DNA of 18,345 bases from Euryarchaeota archaeon UBA463. Its GTDB lineage: Archaea; Thermoplasmatota; Poseidoniia; Poseidoniales; Thalassarchaeaceae. Below the pieces are notes generated by a model, which saw nothing but the letters and a program-made list of their open reading frames with translations, made no database searches and was not told the DNA's origin. The stretch covers positions 33,856-52,200 of the forward strand of contig DAOI01000006.1 of the NCBI GenBank assembly GCA_002501805.1, read 5' to 3'. This document shows positions 1 to 7,285 of the stretch, piece after piece. How positions within the stretch are numbered: position 1 is the stretch's first letter; each line of letters starts with the position of its first letter. The position numbers and the translations under genes were made by a program.

Positions 1-6
1 AATAGT

Positions 7-29
7 AAAAGTCCCCCCGCCATACTTTT
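7..29 (+). promoter_or_regulatory. Inverted repeat upstream of rmuC
   Basis: AAAAGT (7-12) and ACTTTT (24-29) form 6-bp arms across an 11-base C-rich spacer, ending 6 bases before the ATG at 36. The left part (TAGTAAAAG) also lies near the expected TATA-box distance for a leaderless start. AT-rich arms make this weak. Confidence 0.2.
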
Positions 30-35
30 GTTTTC

Positions 36-1031
36 ATGGAGACTGAGATGGCAATGGTGTTGGTGGGAATTGTCATCATAATCATCCTGATGTTCGCGAA
101 TATGATGATACTAAGGGATCGAAAGGATCCTCCCACTGCAATAGATATCGGGCAGGCATTAACATTTCCAACTACTGATGATATTGTAACAGCTCTGAAA
201 ATTCCTAGCACCCTAGAGATGCAGCAGGCCCTGGGCGCTAGTTTCACTGGAGAGGGAGGGTTTTCCGAAAGAATTGGTGCCTTCACCGAATTATCTAGAG
301 ATATGACCGAAGCAACGAGGAAGTTCAATCAAATGGTAGCAACTAAGAGTAGGAGGGCCGCATGGGGCGAGTGGCATCTTGACGAGGAACTAAAGGAAGC
401 TTTTCCTGATGTAAAAATCAGATCTGAAGTAAAGGAACTGGGGAATCTTAAGCCAGATGCACATCTTAGGACCCCTGATGGAAAGATATTGATTGTAGAT
501 TCAAAGTTCGTTTATGACACCTATGATAAGATACAGGATACGCCTGTATCCCAAGTTGAAACTGTGAAGAAGTTGCAGTCAATATTCAGAAGTGATGTCG
601 TAAAGCATGTAGAAAAGATAAGGTTAGATTATGTGCAACCCGGAAAGGGCACTCATGAAGTGGCTTACATGTATATTCCATCAATGGGAGTTTACGAGTA
701 CCTTGTAGAGTATGAATCGGCCACGGTACGTTGGGCTGCCTCGCAAGGAGTGGTCATCTGCTCACCTGTGAATCTGATGGCTAATATGCACATGATGGAG
801 ATTGTCAGGATGGCCCAGAATATGACCAGCCTACACAACGAGATTCTAGATGCCCATCTAAGGATAAAGAAGACCTTTGACGAATTCGATGATGAATACA
901 AGAAGCTGAGTAATCACTTGAAGAATGCCGTTGGCAAGAGGGATGAAGTGACTGCACTGAAGGAGAAACTGAGTTCTGAGATAGGGCACCTTTCGTCAAT
1001 AGACAAGTCGATTGGCGAGGATACTGATTAA
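36..1031 (+). CDS. rmuC: RmuC-family protein, membrane anchored
   Basis: The 331-residue product matches the RmuC family. In bacteria these proteins limit recombination between inverted repeats and are thought to be nucleases or nuclease regulators; the activity is not well defined. Visible features are one N-terminal membrane helix (about residues 7-25), a linker, then the RmuC core: WGEWHLDEEL at 110-119, PDAHLRTPDG at 140-149, the nuclease-like IVDSK at 153-157, a VVKHVEKIRLDY block at 188-199, and MYIPSMGVYEYL at 212-223. The C-terminal ~60 residues are charged and probably coiled coil. Full-length bacterial RmuC is longer, mostly because of a long coiled coil between helix and core, which is short here. 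The first ATG is used; ATGs at codons 5 and 7 are also possible and would keep the helix. The M23 gene follows 27 bp downstream on the same strand. The family assignment is strong; the cellular role in an archaeon is inferred. Confidence 0.88.
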   Translation: METEMAMVLVGIVIIIILMFANMMILRDRKDPPTAIDIGQALTFPTTDDIVTALKIPSTLEMQQALGASFTGEGGFSERIGAFTELSRDMTEATRKFNQMVATKSRRAAWGEWHLDEELKEAFPDVKIRSEVKELGNLKPDAHLRTPDGKILIVDSKFVYDTYDKIQDTPVSQVETVKKLQSIFRSDVVKHVEKIRLDYVQPGKGTHEVAYMYIPSMGVYEYLVEYESATVRWAASQGVVICSPVNLMANMHMMEIVRMAQNMTSLHNEILDAHLRIKKTFDEFDDEYKKLSNHLKNAVGKRDEVTALKEKLSSEIGHLSSIDKSIGEDTD

Positions 1032-1045
1032 TCCTCAAACAGTAG

Positions 1046-1059
1046 TGATGAAATCATCA
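1046..1059 (+). promoter_or_regulatory. Inverted repeat at the M23 peptidase start
   Basis: TGATGAAATCATCA has perfect 6-bp arms around AA; its last base is the A of the ATG at 1059. It occupies half of the 27-bp gap after rmuC. It is AT-richer than the other start-abutting repeats and so likelier to be chance, but the placement is the same. Confidence 0.4.
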
Positions 1060-1658
1060 TGCTCCTTGGACGAGATATGATTGACTGGCGAACAGAAGAT
1101 TACCACCCAGTAGTTTATCTTCCAGATGAGTACGAGGTAAGAGACTTCACCAATGGAGAATACTCTCCTTCTGAATACGAGTTTGATATTGGCAGGTATG
1201 ATGAATTGCGCCCTGGTATGTATTCTACGGATCTTTTCTCGGATGGCAGATTCCTGCACGTAGGAATCGACATAGGCGCCCCTGTTGGAACTCCTTGTAT
1301 GGCATTTGATGATGGAGAGATCTCTCATTTTGGATACAACCCCGATGATGGCGATTATGGGCATGTGGTAATCACGAAGCATATCATAGACGGGAGATCG
1401 GTATGGGCTTTGTATGGACATCTAAACTCTAAGTCGATAGAGAATAAGGAGATTGGGCAGAAGATTTCCAAGGGAGAGGTGATATGTTGGATGGGGGATA
1501 AGCATGAGAACGGAGGATGGGAGTCACATCTGCACTTCCAGCTATCATTGAAGGAGCCTGAGACACATGATATGCCAGGGGTGGTGTCTCCTGATAATCG
1601 TGATCAGGCACTGGAGGATTACCCCGATCCAAGATTAGTATTGGGTCCTATTTACTGA
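1059..1658 (+). CDS. M23/LytM-type zinc metallopeptidase
   Basis: The 199-residue protein is an M23 peptidase domain with a roughly 60-residue N-terminal extension. All family hallmarks are present: the zinc-binding HxxxD pair at H67 and D71 (HVGIDIGAP), the YGHL motif with H121, and the HLH motif at H157/H159, with glycine-rich strands between (KGEVICWMGD). In bacteria this fold cleaves peptidoglycan cross-bridges or glycine-rich peptides. Archaea lack peptidoglycan, so the substrate is unknown; surface glycoprotein processing or attack on bacterial walls are guesses. I see no signal peptide from this start, which leaves it uncertain whether the protein acts outside the cell. The ATG at 1059 sits at the edge of an inverted repeat; a second ATG at 1077 (codon 7) is an alternative start. 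The gene converges on the sugar isomerase gene, and the two stop regions overlap by 7 bp. Confidence 0.85.
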   Translation: MLLGRDMIDWRTEDYHPVVYLPDEYEVRDFTNGEYSPSEYEFDIGRYDELRPGMYSTDLFSDGRFLHVGIDIGAPVGTPCMAFDDGEISHFGYNPDDGDYGHVVITKHIIDGRSVWALYGHLNSKSIENKEIGQKISKGEVICWMGDKHENGGWESHLHFQLSLKEPETHDMPGVVSPDNRDQALEDYPDPRLVLGPIY

Positions 1659-2695
1659 ATATCGGATAGGTATTCCTTCAGTTGAGGAATTGGCTCCATG
1701 GAAGTAGGATTTACTCCTCTCAAGAGAGCTAGGGCTATGGAAATCCAGTCAGAAATATGAGCGGCATAAATCAATCTCTCAAGCAGTGATTCTCCCTCGC
1801 ACTCTATCCTCCAGACATTCTTGGTACTCAGATTCTCCTCGATCCAGCTAATCCTTGATTCAGTCCTCTCATGAATGCCCTCGGAGCTCATAATTAGGAG
1901 CGCCCTGTTACCTGGTGGCTCCGAGAACCATGCCACTATCTCGTTATGATTCATCTCCGGCACCTCAGAGTGCTTGGCGAATGCTTCAGAGTTCTCATTA
2001 ATCTGACAAGTCAGTCTGTAAGCGGCCGCATTGAGTTCCCTGGGGCAAATTATACCGATCTCAGAATCTACAAGATTTCTGGCCAAGGCCTCTGACATTC
2101 CATCTCCTGAGATGATGTCTAGCTTTCTTGAAGATTCTCGAATTCTATCAATCATCGATTGGAGTTCTTGCTCCTCGGGACGAGCCAGTATTCCCATTGA
2201 CCAGCAGACCGCCAATTGGGCCCCTAGTATATGGCCGAATGCAGATCGAGGCATTTGTCCCTTGGGAATGGCAATAGATACGGATTCTTCATGACTGTCC
2301 AAGATTCTAGTCAGCTCCCCTCCTGATGATATCCCCACCACGGTCCCACCAGAATCTATGGCCTTCATTACGCCATCAATAGTCTCCTCAGTATCTCCAG
2401 AGTATGAGGTCGCTACAACCAGCCAGTCTGGCCCCCACCAGTGAGGTAGCCCATAGTCCCCCCAGACCACGAATGGCAACCCTCCCTCTTCATCCGAGAT
2501 GTTCTTGAGGAACCTTCCAGCTGAACCTGAACCACCCATTCCAATGAATATCACTCCAGTCCAGTCCAGGTCTGATTCAAGTCCTGTCTCGGAAGAAATG
2601 GCCTTCTCAAAATCATCCACGAAATTCCTAGTTAGACCACACATATCTTCAGTATCTAGGGACTCAGCTAGCTCCTCGATTCTTTGGCCGGACAT
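1652..2695 (-). CDS. pgi/pmi: Bifunctional phosphoglucose/phosphomannose isomerase
   Basis: This is a two-SIS-domain protein of 347 residues, the usual length for the archaeal PGI/PMI family. The family interconverts glucose-6-phosphate or mannose-6-phosphate with fructose-6-phosphate in the cytoplasm, feeding gluconeogenesis and sugar-nucleotide synthesis. Seen in the sequence: the first SIS phosphate loop FIGMGGSGSAGR (50-61), the serine-rich second loop ATSYSGDTEET (95-105), PRSAFGH (149-155) with the expected catalytic arginine R150, the NENSEAFAKHSEVPEMNHNEIVAW stretch starting at 233 with the candidate catalytic E237 and H250, and a C-terminal PQLKEYL with candidate K340. The ATG at 2695 lies 4 bp after the nmd3 stop, so the gene is probably the last member of the minus-strand ccm-nmd3 operon. 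Catalytic residue assignments are by comparison with the family from memory. Confidence 0.9.
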   Translation of the reverse strand: MSGQRIEELAESLDTEDMCGLTRNFVDDFEKAISSETGLESDLDWTGVIFIGMGGSGSAGRFLKNISDEEGGLPFVVWGDYGLPHWWGPDWLVVATSYSGDTEETIDGVMKAIDSGGTVVGISSGGELTRILDSHEESVSIAIPKGQMPRSAFGHILGAQLAVCWSMGILARPEEQELQSMIDRIRESSRKLDIISGDGMSEALARNLVDSEIGIICPRELNAAAYRLTCQINENSEAFAKHSEVPEMNHNEIVAWFSEPPGNRALLIMSSEGIHERTESRISWIEENLSTKNVWRIECEGESLLERLIYAAHISDWISIALALLRGVNPTSMEPIPQLKEYLSDIQ

Positions 2696-2699
2696 TGAC

Positions 2700-3746
2700 T
2701 TACTTCCTCCCTGAGGGCACTGCTAGCCATACTCCCTGTATGAAACCAATGCGTATTGACTTCGATTCGGGGTCATCATCATACGGTAACGCTACAGTGA
2801 CTACCTTGTAGTCCGTAGGGTCAAGGACCTCCACTGCCGAACTGTCCCTGTTCAATATGTCAACAACAAACTGTTCACTTCTGGGACAGATTACAACAGA
2901 GCCTTCCATATCCCTCCATGTTGCGCCTGATCTCTCGAACCTGTCCATTTTCTTCAGAATAGGCCCGTCCTTCTGCCAACTTTCAACTATCCACAGATTC
3001 TTTCTGAATCTGATGACATCTCCCAGCCCATATGCAGGTTTTCTGTAGCTGAGTGTCAGTCTCGAAACCTCGATTCCATCGTTAGCACCGACTACTGTAG
3101 AGGTTTCCTTGACCGTGCCTCCGAACTTCTTGACTAAGTTTCTGGACCATCTCCTTGCCATGGCCTTGGACCCTAACTTCAGATCCCACCCTCCAGTGAC
3201 CGCTCCCTCTTCTGAGATGAAGAACATAGGATCCGCCTCCATCTCAGAAAGCATCTCATCGAGAGTTTCTCGTAATGACTTGAGCTCCGTTTCGGACAGT
3301 CTCCTACCGGCTGATCTGAGTTGCATTACTGCCTCGAAATATGAACCTGCCTTGCGTGTGCATGTTGGACAAACTGCATTACTGGTCTGTAGAAGTGCCT
3401 CATGGCTATCTGAGAATTCATATCCTTCGATAATACCAGAGACGTCTACATGTAACCTACTGGTTCTGTCGTCTATCTCCTCGACTGCAAACTCCACTGA
3501 AACTTGCTTTGCCCTGTCTTCGACACCGAGGCTGGCCCTGATCCTCAAATCTGCTAGATCGTTGGAGTCGATTACTGACCATCGTCCACGAATCTCATGA
3601 AAACCGCACTTGGAGCATCTGTCTTGTTGGATCCTCTCAGGCATGACAGATAGGCTAGTTCTATCTCTCAAACAAGGTTCGCACATTCTATCTGTGGTCA
3701 AGGGCGGAGATGCGCCGCAGACTATGCAGAATTCGCCGTCAGACAT
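2700..3746 (-). CDS. nmd3: NMD3-family ribosome-biogenesis protein
   Basis: The archaeal NMD3 homologue; in eukaryotes NMD3 is the 60S nuclear export adaptor, and in archaea it presumably acts in late large-subunit assembly. Four CxxC pairs supply two zinc sites. Numbered from the longest frame (start 3794) they are C23/C26, C38/C41, C60/C63 and C142/C145. The family signature YFEAVMQLR follows the last pair at 152-160, and a beta-rich C-terminal half has the NMD3 layout. I chose the ATG at 3746 (348 residues), since the conserved domain starts six residues later with CIVC. In-frame ATGs at 3770 and 3794 are alternatives and would add 8 or 16 residues. The gene follows the small ccmD-like frame and precedes pgi/pmi by 4 bp, so it is probably co-transcribed with them. 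Identification is firm; the start is not. Confidence 0.88.
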   Translation of the reverse strand: MSDGEFCIVCGASPPLTTDRMCEPCLRDRTSLSVMPERIQQDRCSKCGFHEIRGRWSVIDSNDLADLRIRASLGVEDRAKQVSVEFAVEEIDDRTSRLHVDVSGIIEGYEFSDSHEALLQTSNAVCPTCTRKAGSYFEAVMQLRSAGRRLSETELKSLRETLDEMLSEMEADPMFFISEEGAVTGGWDLKLGSKAMARRWSRNLVKKFGGTVKETSTVVGANDGIEVSRLTLSYRKPAYGLGDVIRFRKNLWIVESWQKDGPILKKMDRFERSGATWRDMEGSVVICPRSEQFVVDILNRDSSAVEVLDPTDYKVVTVALPYDDDPESKSIRIGFIQGVWLAVPSGRK

Positions 3747-3818
3747 GTCTCTCCCATCAAATGCGCCCATACTCACAGTTAGAAGGGTTCCCAATGACTG
3801 AAGACGACTGATTAGTCA

Positions 3819-3962
3819 TCATTCTTCGGAATCGGATGAAAAAATCTCCAGTTGGACACTTAATTCCACTATTCTTGATCTTAAGTGGTTAACATAGTAC
3901 GCGAGAATGAAAGATAGTATTGTGTAGGCGACTATCATTTCAGAAGTCCCTGTCATATTCAT
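3819..3962 (-). CDS. ccmD: Small CcmD-like membrane protein (47 aa)
   Basis: A 47-residue frame that short-ORF cut-offs would miss. It opens on an ATG overlapping the ccmC stop by 4 nt (ATGA at 3962-3959), which indicates translational coupling, and ends in TGA at 3819-3821. The product has a short polar N-terminus, a single hydrophobic helix (about residues 9-24, MIVAYTILSFILAYYV), then a basic HLRSR patch and a charged, probably helical tail. This is the layout of CcmD: one helix, a tyrosine-rich end, and a positive cytoplasmic tail. In bacteria CcmD helps CcmA-B-C release haem-loaded CcmE. Position directly after ccmC is the usual ccmD location. Sequence conservation in CcmD is low, so the call rests on size, topology, position and overlap. 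Confidence 0.72.
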   Translation of the reverse strand: MNMTGTSEMIVAYTILSFILAYYVNHLRSRIVELSVQLEIFSSDSEE

Positions 3963-4681
3963 AGTCCCCCATCTATTTCCGTCTTACTCTGTTCTAATCT
4001 CTCTTCCATTCGGATAACCTCGTTACTTAGCATTGCCAGGCCAATAAATAGAATCAGAAATGAGAGGAAGCCAATCATTAGTACTGTCCTGATAGCAGGA
4101 TCTAAGCCCGTCTCCTCTCCGTTCACTAAGACTATCCCGGGATGTCTCTTCTGGTACCATGTCGTTGCCAGAGCAGTAATTGGGACTAGTGCAAATCCGA
4201 ATAGTCCCACTGCGGCGAGAGTGTCCCTGGTTTCCTGGCCATCGGGTTGAGACCTTCTAGATAGAACTAGGAATAGTGCTACACCCGTCAGTAGGGCGAA
4301 AGTATTGAGGCGAAGATCCCCCCAATCCCAAGGGACTCCCCACTCTGCAGATCCCCAAATCGGCCCCGAGGTGATTACCCCGAGACCGAAAAGCAATCCG
4401 AGGTCTGAGCCGGTAGAGAACCACCTCCATCCCCAATCAGACCTGTCCTTGTACCATGCTACTGCTCCTATGAACAACATGCAGAATGCTAGGAATGAAG
4501 ACCATGCGAAGGGTACGTGCCAGTACAATATCCTGTAAGCCTCTGGAGCGTTGAATGCTGTTGAGTCCACCATAGGCGCGTAGTATACCCCCATCAAAGC
4601 CGTAGCGACTGCGCCCGAAATCCCTAGTGCCGTCAGACCGATGCCCATTCTCACCGATGAAGGAGGATTGATGTCGGTCAC
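3959..4681 (-). CDS. ccmC: Haem exporter/handling protein CcmC
   Basis: A polytopic membrane protein of 240 residues with the CcmC signature. The tryptophan-rich haem-handling motif occupies about 109-125 (WGSAEWGVPWDWGDLRL), flanked by the two conserved external histidines, H55 in YWHVPFAW and H180 in QKRHPG. Six membrane helices can be placed at roughly 12-32, 56-76, 91-106, 126-140, 156-172 and 198-218. In system I cytochrome c maturation CcmC holds haem at the outer face and loads it onto CcmE; CcmE itself is not visible in this window. The start is a GTG at 4681; the next methionine (codon 12) would still leave the first helix intact. A perfect 14-bp palindrome ends one base before the GTG. 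The gene follows the ccmA-ccmB fusion by 38 bp and overlaps ccmD by 4 nt. Confidence 0.9.
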   Translation of the reverse strand: MTDINPPSSVRMGIGLTALGISGAVATALMGVYYAPMVDSTAFNAPEAYRILYWHVPFAWSSFLAFCMLFIGAVAWYKDRSDWGWRWFSTGSDLGLLFGLGVITSGPIWGSAEWGVPWDWGDLRLNTFALLTGVALFLVLSRRSQPDGQETRDTLAAVGLFGFALVPITALATTWYQKRHPGIVLVNGEETGLDPAIRTVLMIGFLSFLILFIGLAMLSNEVIRMEERLEQSKTEIDGGL

Positions 4682-4682
4682 G

Positions 4683-4696
4683 GCCCTTCGAAGGGC
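4683..4696 (-). promoter_or_regulatory. 14-bp perfect palindrome before ccmC start
   Basis: GCCCTTCGAAGGGC is fully self-complementary (7-bp arms, no centre) and, read on the minus strand, ends one base before the GTG start of ccmC. It lies in the 38-bp gap between ccmAB and ccmC. It could be a DNA operator, a processing site or an mRNA structure; the GAAGGGC arm might also serve as a weak ribosome-binding stretch. The symmetry is seen directly; the function is not known. Confidence 0.5.
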
Positions 4697-4719
4697 TCCC
4701 CAGTGAAGAATGCTATTCC

Positions 4720-6153
4720 CTATGCTTCAGGGATAATGACAGCCACTGCCCAGACCATAGCAGAGATAATACTGGCAAAAATTATCGATGCCAGGGGGCT
4801 TCCTATGGAGATCTCTGAGGACATCCCGACTTCCATGATAACAGACAGTGCATCAACCAGTTCCATGAATGGCCAAATTAATACTATCAGAAGGAGAGAT
4901 GCCGCCGCGGCGCCTGACCTCCGTAGATCTGAAACCAGAAGGTGCAGAGCAGTAGCGGCGCAAGAAATGTCAATTATTACGAGCGAGGGCAGCCAGAGCC
5001 ACCTCAATATCTCCTCAGAGCTATCAACTGGTAAAGATCCCTCCAATACAAACCATGAGAGATATGTGAGAGGGAGTGGCAGAAGTATGGAGGATGCCAT
5101 TATGGATGTTGCTGGACGGAATTGTGGGCCACAAACTGCTGACCACCATTTCCCGCATTCTTCCTCTGAGAGTCTACGAATCATAGCAGGGGAAATAACG
5201 GCAGAGATGAATGCTGGTGTGAGAATTAGAGCCGCAGCCAGGTGGTTTCCGATATTGGTGTTCGAGAGAGTGGCCTGTGTCGTGTCCATTCCCGTCAATA
5301 CGGAGTAGGATAAGAGAAGAGCCAATATGGCGGGAGTTGCCTTTCCAATGGTATCCACTGGATTTCTCCTCTCAATTGAGTAACTCCATGAGAACAGTGA
5401 TGAAATAGACTTACTCTGTCTTTCATTAAGGAATTGCCTTTCCTCAACAACGCCTTCTTCAATAGTGTTGTTTGACTCAGAAATCTCTCCGGATTCAATT
5501 GTCAAGATTCTTCTTGAGCATGAGATTATTTCTTCATCGTGTGAAGCTATTACTACGGCATTTCCGTATTGCGAAAGCTCACTTATCCACTTCTTTAGTA
5601 CTCCTTTGGAGAATGAATCCAAGCCTTCGGATGGCTCATCTAGGAAAACTATTCTGGGAGACTCACACAACATCGCTGGGGCCATTCCAGAAATTACTGC
5701 CAGACGTCTACTCAGTCCAGCTGAAAGTTGTGAAACCCTGTCCCCTCCCCTATGAGACATTCCCCACTCTTCCAGAATCTGTTTGGCCTCTGTTTGACTA
5801 CAATCTATCCCTGATACATTAAGCGCGGTTATGAGCCTCTCGGTGACTTTCTCCTCTCCACAAACACCATCCGATTGTAGAGTCAGTCCGAAGGGGTAGG
5901 GCTTTTCTCTTGTTCCTGAGTAACTCCTGACTATGAGTGACTCATCCTTCTCTGAAAACCACTCAACCTGACCTTTAGTAAGGGGAAGGATTCCCACGAG
6001 AGATTCGATCAGAGTAGTCTTTCCAGAGCCATTTTCCCCTACGAAGCATACGATATCTCCCTGGAATATTTCAAGGTCCAATTTGTGGATTACGGCTCGT
6101 GTCCCTCGAGTAACGCTAAGGCCCCCAGCCTTGAGTACTGGTGACTGCGCCAT
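4720..6153 (-). CDS. ccmAB: CcmA-CcmB fusion: haem/Ccm ABC transporter
   Basis: A 477-residue single-chain ABC transporter. Residues 1-225 are an ATPase with Walker A GENGSGKT (39-46), Q-loop Q93, signature LSAGL (143-147), Walker B IVFLDE (168-173) and H-loop H205; this corresponds to CcmA. Residues about 270-475 contain six predicted membrane helices (roughly 272-288, 303-324, 348-370, 386-408, 415-437 and 452-473), the layout of CcmB. A polar linker (226-265) joins them. In bacteria CcmA and CcmB are separate proteins that use ATP to release haem-loaded CcmE from CcmC. The annotation as Ccm rather than a generic exporter rests mainly on ccmC and ccmD directly downstream. An intact frame runs through both halves, so the fusion is not a sequencing gap. 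It is the first gene of the minus-strand operon and divergent from the rhomboid gene. The ATG at 6153 is the only good start. Confidence 0.82.
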   Translation of the reverse strand: MAQSPVLKAGGLSVTRGTRAVIHKLDLEIFQGDIVCFVGENGSGKTTLIESLVGILPLTKGQVEWFSEKDESLIVRSYSGTREKPYPFGLTLQSDGVCGEEKVTERLITALNVSGIDCSQTEAKQILEEWGMSHRGGDRVSQLSAGLSRRLAVISGMAPAMLCESPRIVFLDEPSEGLDSFSKGVLKKWISELSQYGNAVVIASHDEEIISCSRRILTIESGEISESNNTIEEGVVEERQFLNERQSKSISSLFSWSYSIERRNPVDTIGKATPAILALLLSYSVLTGMDTTQATLSNTNIGNHLAAALILTPAFISAVISPAMIRRLSEEECGKWWSAVCGPQFRPATSIMASSILLPLPLTYLSWFVLEGSLPVDSSEEILRWLWLPSLVIIDISCAATALHLLVSDLRRSGAAAASLLLIVLIWPFMELVDALSVIMEVGMSSEISIGSPLASIIFASIISAMVWAVAVIIPEA

Positions 6154-6171
6154 GCACCCCGGAGCAGTATC

Positions 6172-6187
6172 AGTCGTTTGAGTCGTT
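6172..6187. repeat. Tandem AGTCGTT heptamers in divergent promoter region
   Basis: Two identical AGTCGTT heptamers start 9 bp apart (6172 and 6181) in the 77-bp region between the divergent ccmAB and rhomboid genes. The 9-bp period is close to one helical turn, so a regulator could bind both copies on one face. They are too short to exclude chance. Confidence 0.25.
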
Positions 6188-6216
6188 CCATTCTGAAAAT
6201 CACTATTTGTGAGTCC

Positions 6217-6229
6217 CCTCTGTCAGAGG
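6217..6229 (+). promoter_or_regulatory. Inverted repeat abutting rhomboid start
   Basis: CCTCTGTCAGAGG has perfect 6-bp arms around one base and ends one base before the GTG start at 6231. The geometry matches the element before ccmC, and the CTCT...AGAG core resembles the larger repeat before the subtilase gene. It could be an operator over the transcription or translation start. The AGAGG arm could also act as a Shine-Dalgarno-like stretch, but is very close to the GTG. Confidence 0.45.
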
Positions 6230-6230
6230 C

Positions 6231-7235
6231 GTGAGTGCATTAGGGGAGCTTGGAATTTCCGAGCAGATTTTTGTCATAGTGCTATTCTTTTGTTGTATTT
6301 CCCCCTATATTTCCGCTTATCGGGGGAACACGAGTATTGCCCTTGCGACTATTCTTTCACTTATGCTGGCATCTTTCGTACAATTTGCCATTTCTGTTAT
6401 CCAAGGAGTTCCCGTCGAGATGGGATGGGTAGTTTCTGTCTTCGGAATCAGGCCATCGATTGCTACATCACCAGTAGAGTCATACAGATTCATTACAAGT
6501 GCATGGATTCACGCTGGATGGATACATGTACTCGGGAATATCTTGGTGATTGGACTGGTGGGCATTCCGCTAGAGCAAAGGATGGGTGGCAAGAGGTGGA
6601 TGACTGTCTACATACTCGGACTTTTGGGCGGAAATATTGCCTGGGTCTTAACACATCCTGATTCGATGATTCCAACCGTAGGGGCGAGTGGCGCTGCTTT
6701 CGGAATACTGGGTGCTTACATGGCATGCTGGCCCAGCGATGAAGTTGAGTTTCCCTTACTGTTCCTAATCAGAGCATGGCCAATTTGGTTGATTGTGTTC
6801 TTCAGATTGGGGATAGAGGTTTGGCAAATTTATTCGATTCAGTTAGGAACTTCAGGAGATGGCAATATTGCACACATGGCCCATTTAGGAGGCTTCTTCC
6901 TGTCCTACTCGTTGGCAAGGAGAGTAACTGTAGGAGGACCTCAGCCTCTGGAAAAAGATGCAATTGACGGAGTTTCTGAAACGACTAGAAATCTGCCGAG
7001 TCTAAAGGAAAATCCCTGGGAGGCTTCCGGATCCCCACTTGAAGGAAGGGCCCTGAGGGTGCTAGGAAAACTCATTGAAGAAGGAGATGAAATAGAAACC
7101 AGAAGAGCGTGGCTAGAGGAGCTTTCCGAACATACGATATGTCCAATATGCGGAGGAGAGATTCTGGCAGAGACCAAAGGTGGTCGAACCTGGATAAAGT
7201 GCGGAGTGTCAGAGAGTCACCTAACGTGGCCATAG
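6231..7235 (+). CDS. Rhomboid intramembrane serine protease with C-terminal zinc finger
   Basis: A polytopic membrane protein of 334 residues. The rhomboid core is complete: the HxxxN pair H99/N103 in WIHVLGN, the catalytic GASGAAFG motif with S153 (151-158), and the second catalytic histidine, most likely H218 in HMAHLGGF. About seven hydrophobic segments lie between 12 and 230. Rhomboids cleave substrate transmembrane helices within the bilayer. Residues 231-300 form a polar tail, ending in a probable zinc finger: C304-x2-C307 then C324 and H330 as the only other nearby ligands, so a C3H site rather than four cysteines. The start is the GTG at 6231; no in-frame ATG lies ahead of the first helix. 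An inverted repeat abuts this GTG. The subtilase gene starts 67 bp downstream on the same strand, making its membrane anchor a possible substrate (inference). Confidence 0.9.
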   Translation: MSALGELGISEQIFVIVLFFCCISPYISAYRGNTSIALATILSLMLASFVQFAISVIQGVPVEMGWVVSVFGIRPSIATSPVESYRFITSAWIHAGWIHVLGNILVIGLVGIPLEQRMGGKRWMTVYILGLLGGNIAWVLTHPDSMIPTVGASGAAFGILGAYMACWPSDEVEFPLLFLIRAWPIWLIVFFRLGIEVWQIYSIQLGTSGDGNIAHMAHLGGFFLSYSLARRVTVGGPQPLEKDAIDGVSETTRNLPSLKENPWEASGSPLEGRALRVLGKLIEEGDEIETRRAWLEELSEHTICPICGGEILAETKGGRTWIKCGVSESHLTWP

Positions 7236-7285
7236 GGCAAAAAAAAGGGTCTTGGACAGGTTGGGATTATACAGGGCCGACATTT

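Noticed and set aside
2709..2717. CCCTGAGGG inverted repeat before pgi/pmi
   Set aside because: It has only 4-bp arms, lies in the nmd3 coding end, and is about 14 bases from the start, so it does not fit the abutting pattern.
3741..3750. AGACATGTCT palindrome spanning the chosen nmd3 start
   Set aside because: It overlaps the start codon itself and partly coding sequence, and the nmd3 start is uncertain, so it was not counted with the start-abutting repeats.
4703..5308. 201-codon plus-strand frame opposite ccmAB
   Set aside because: It lies antisense within the permease half of ccmAB. Its composition is not membrane- or domain-like, and the minus frame explains the region with ABC motifs and helices.
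6209..6661. 150-codon plus-strand frame overlapping the rhomboid start
   Set aside because: It is out of frame with the rhomboid motifs, which explain the region fully, and has no recognisable features.
7239..7246. A8 run after the rhomboid gene considered as a terminator
   Set aside because: Archaeal termination needs T-rich RNA-like sequence on the coding strand; on the plus strand this is poly-A, and no minus-strand gene ends here.
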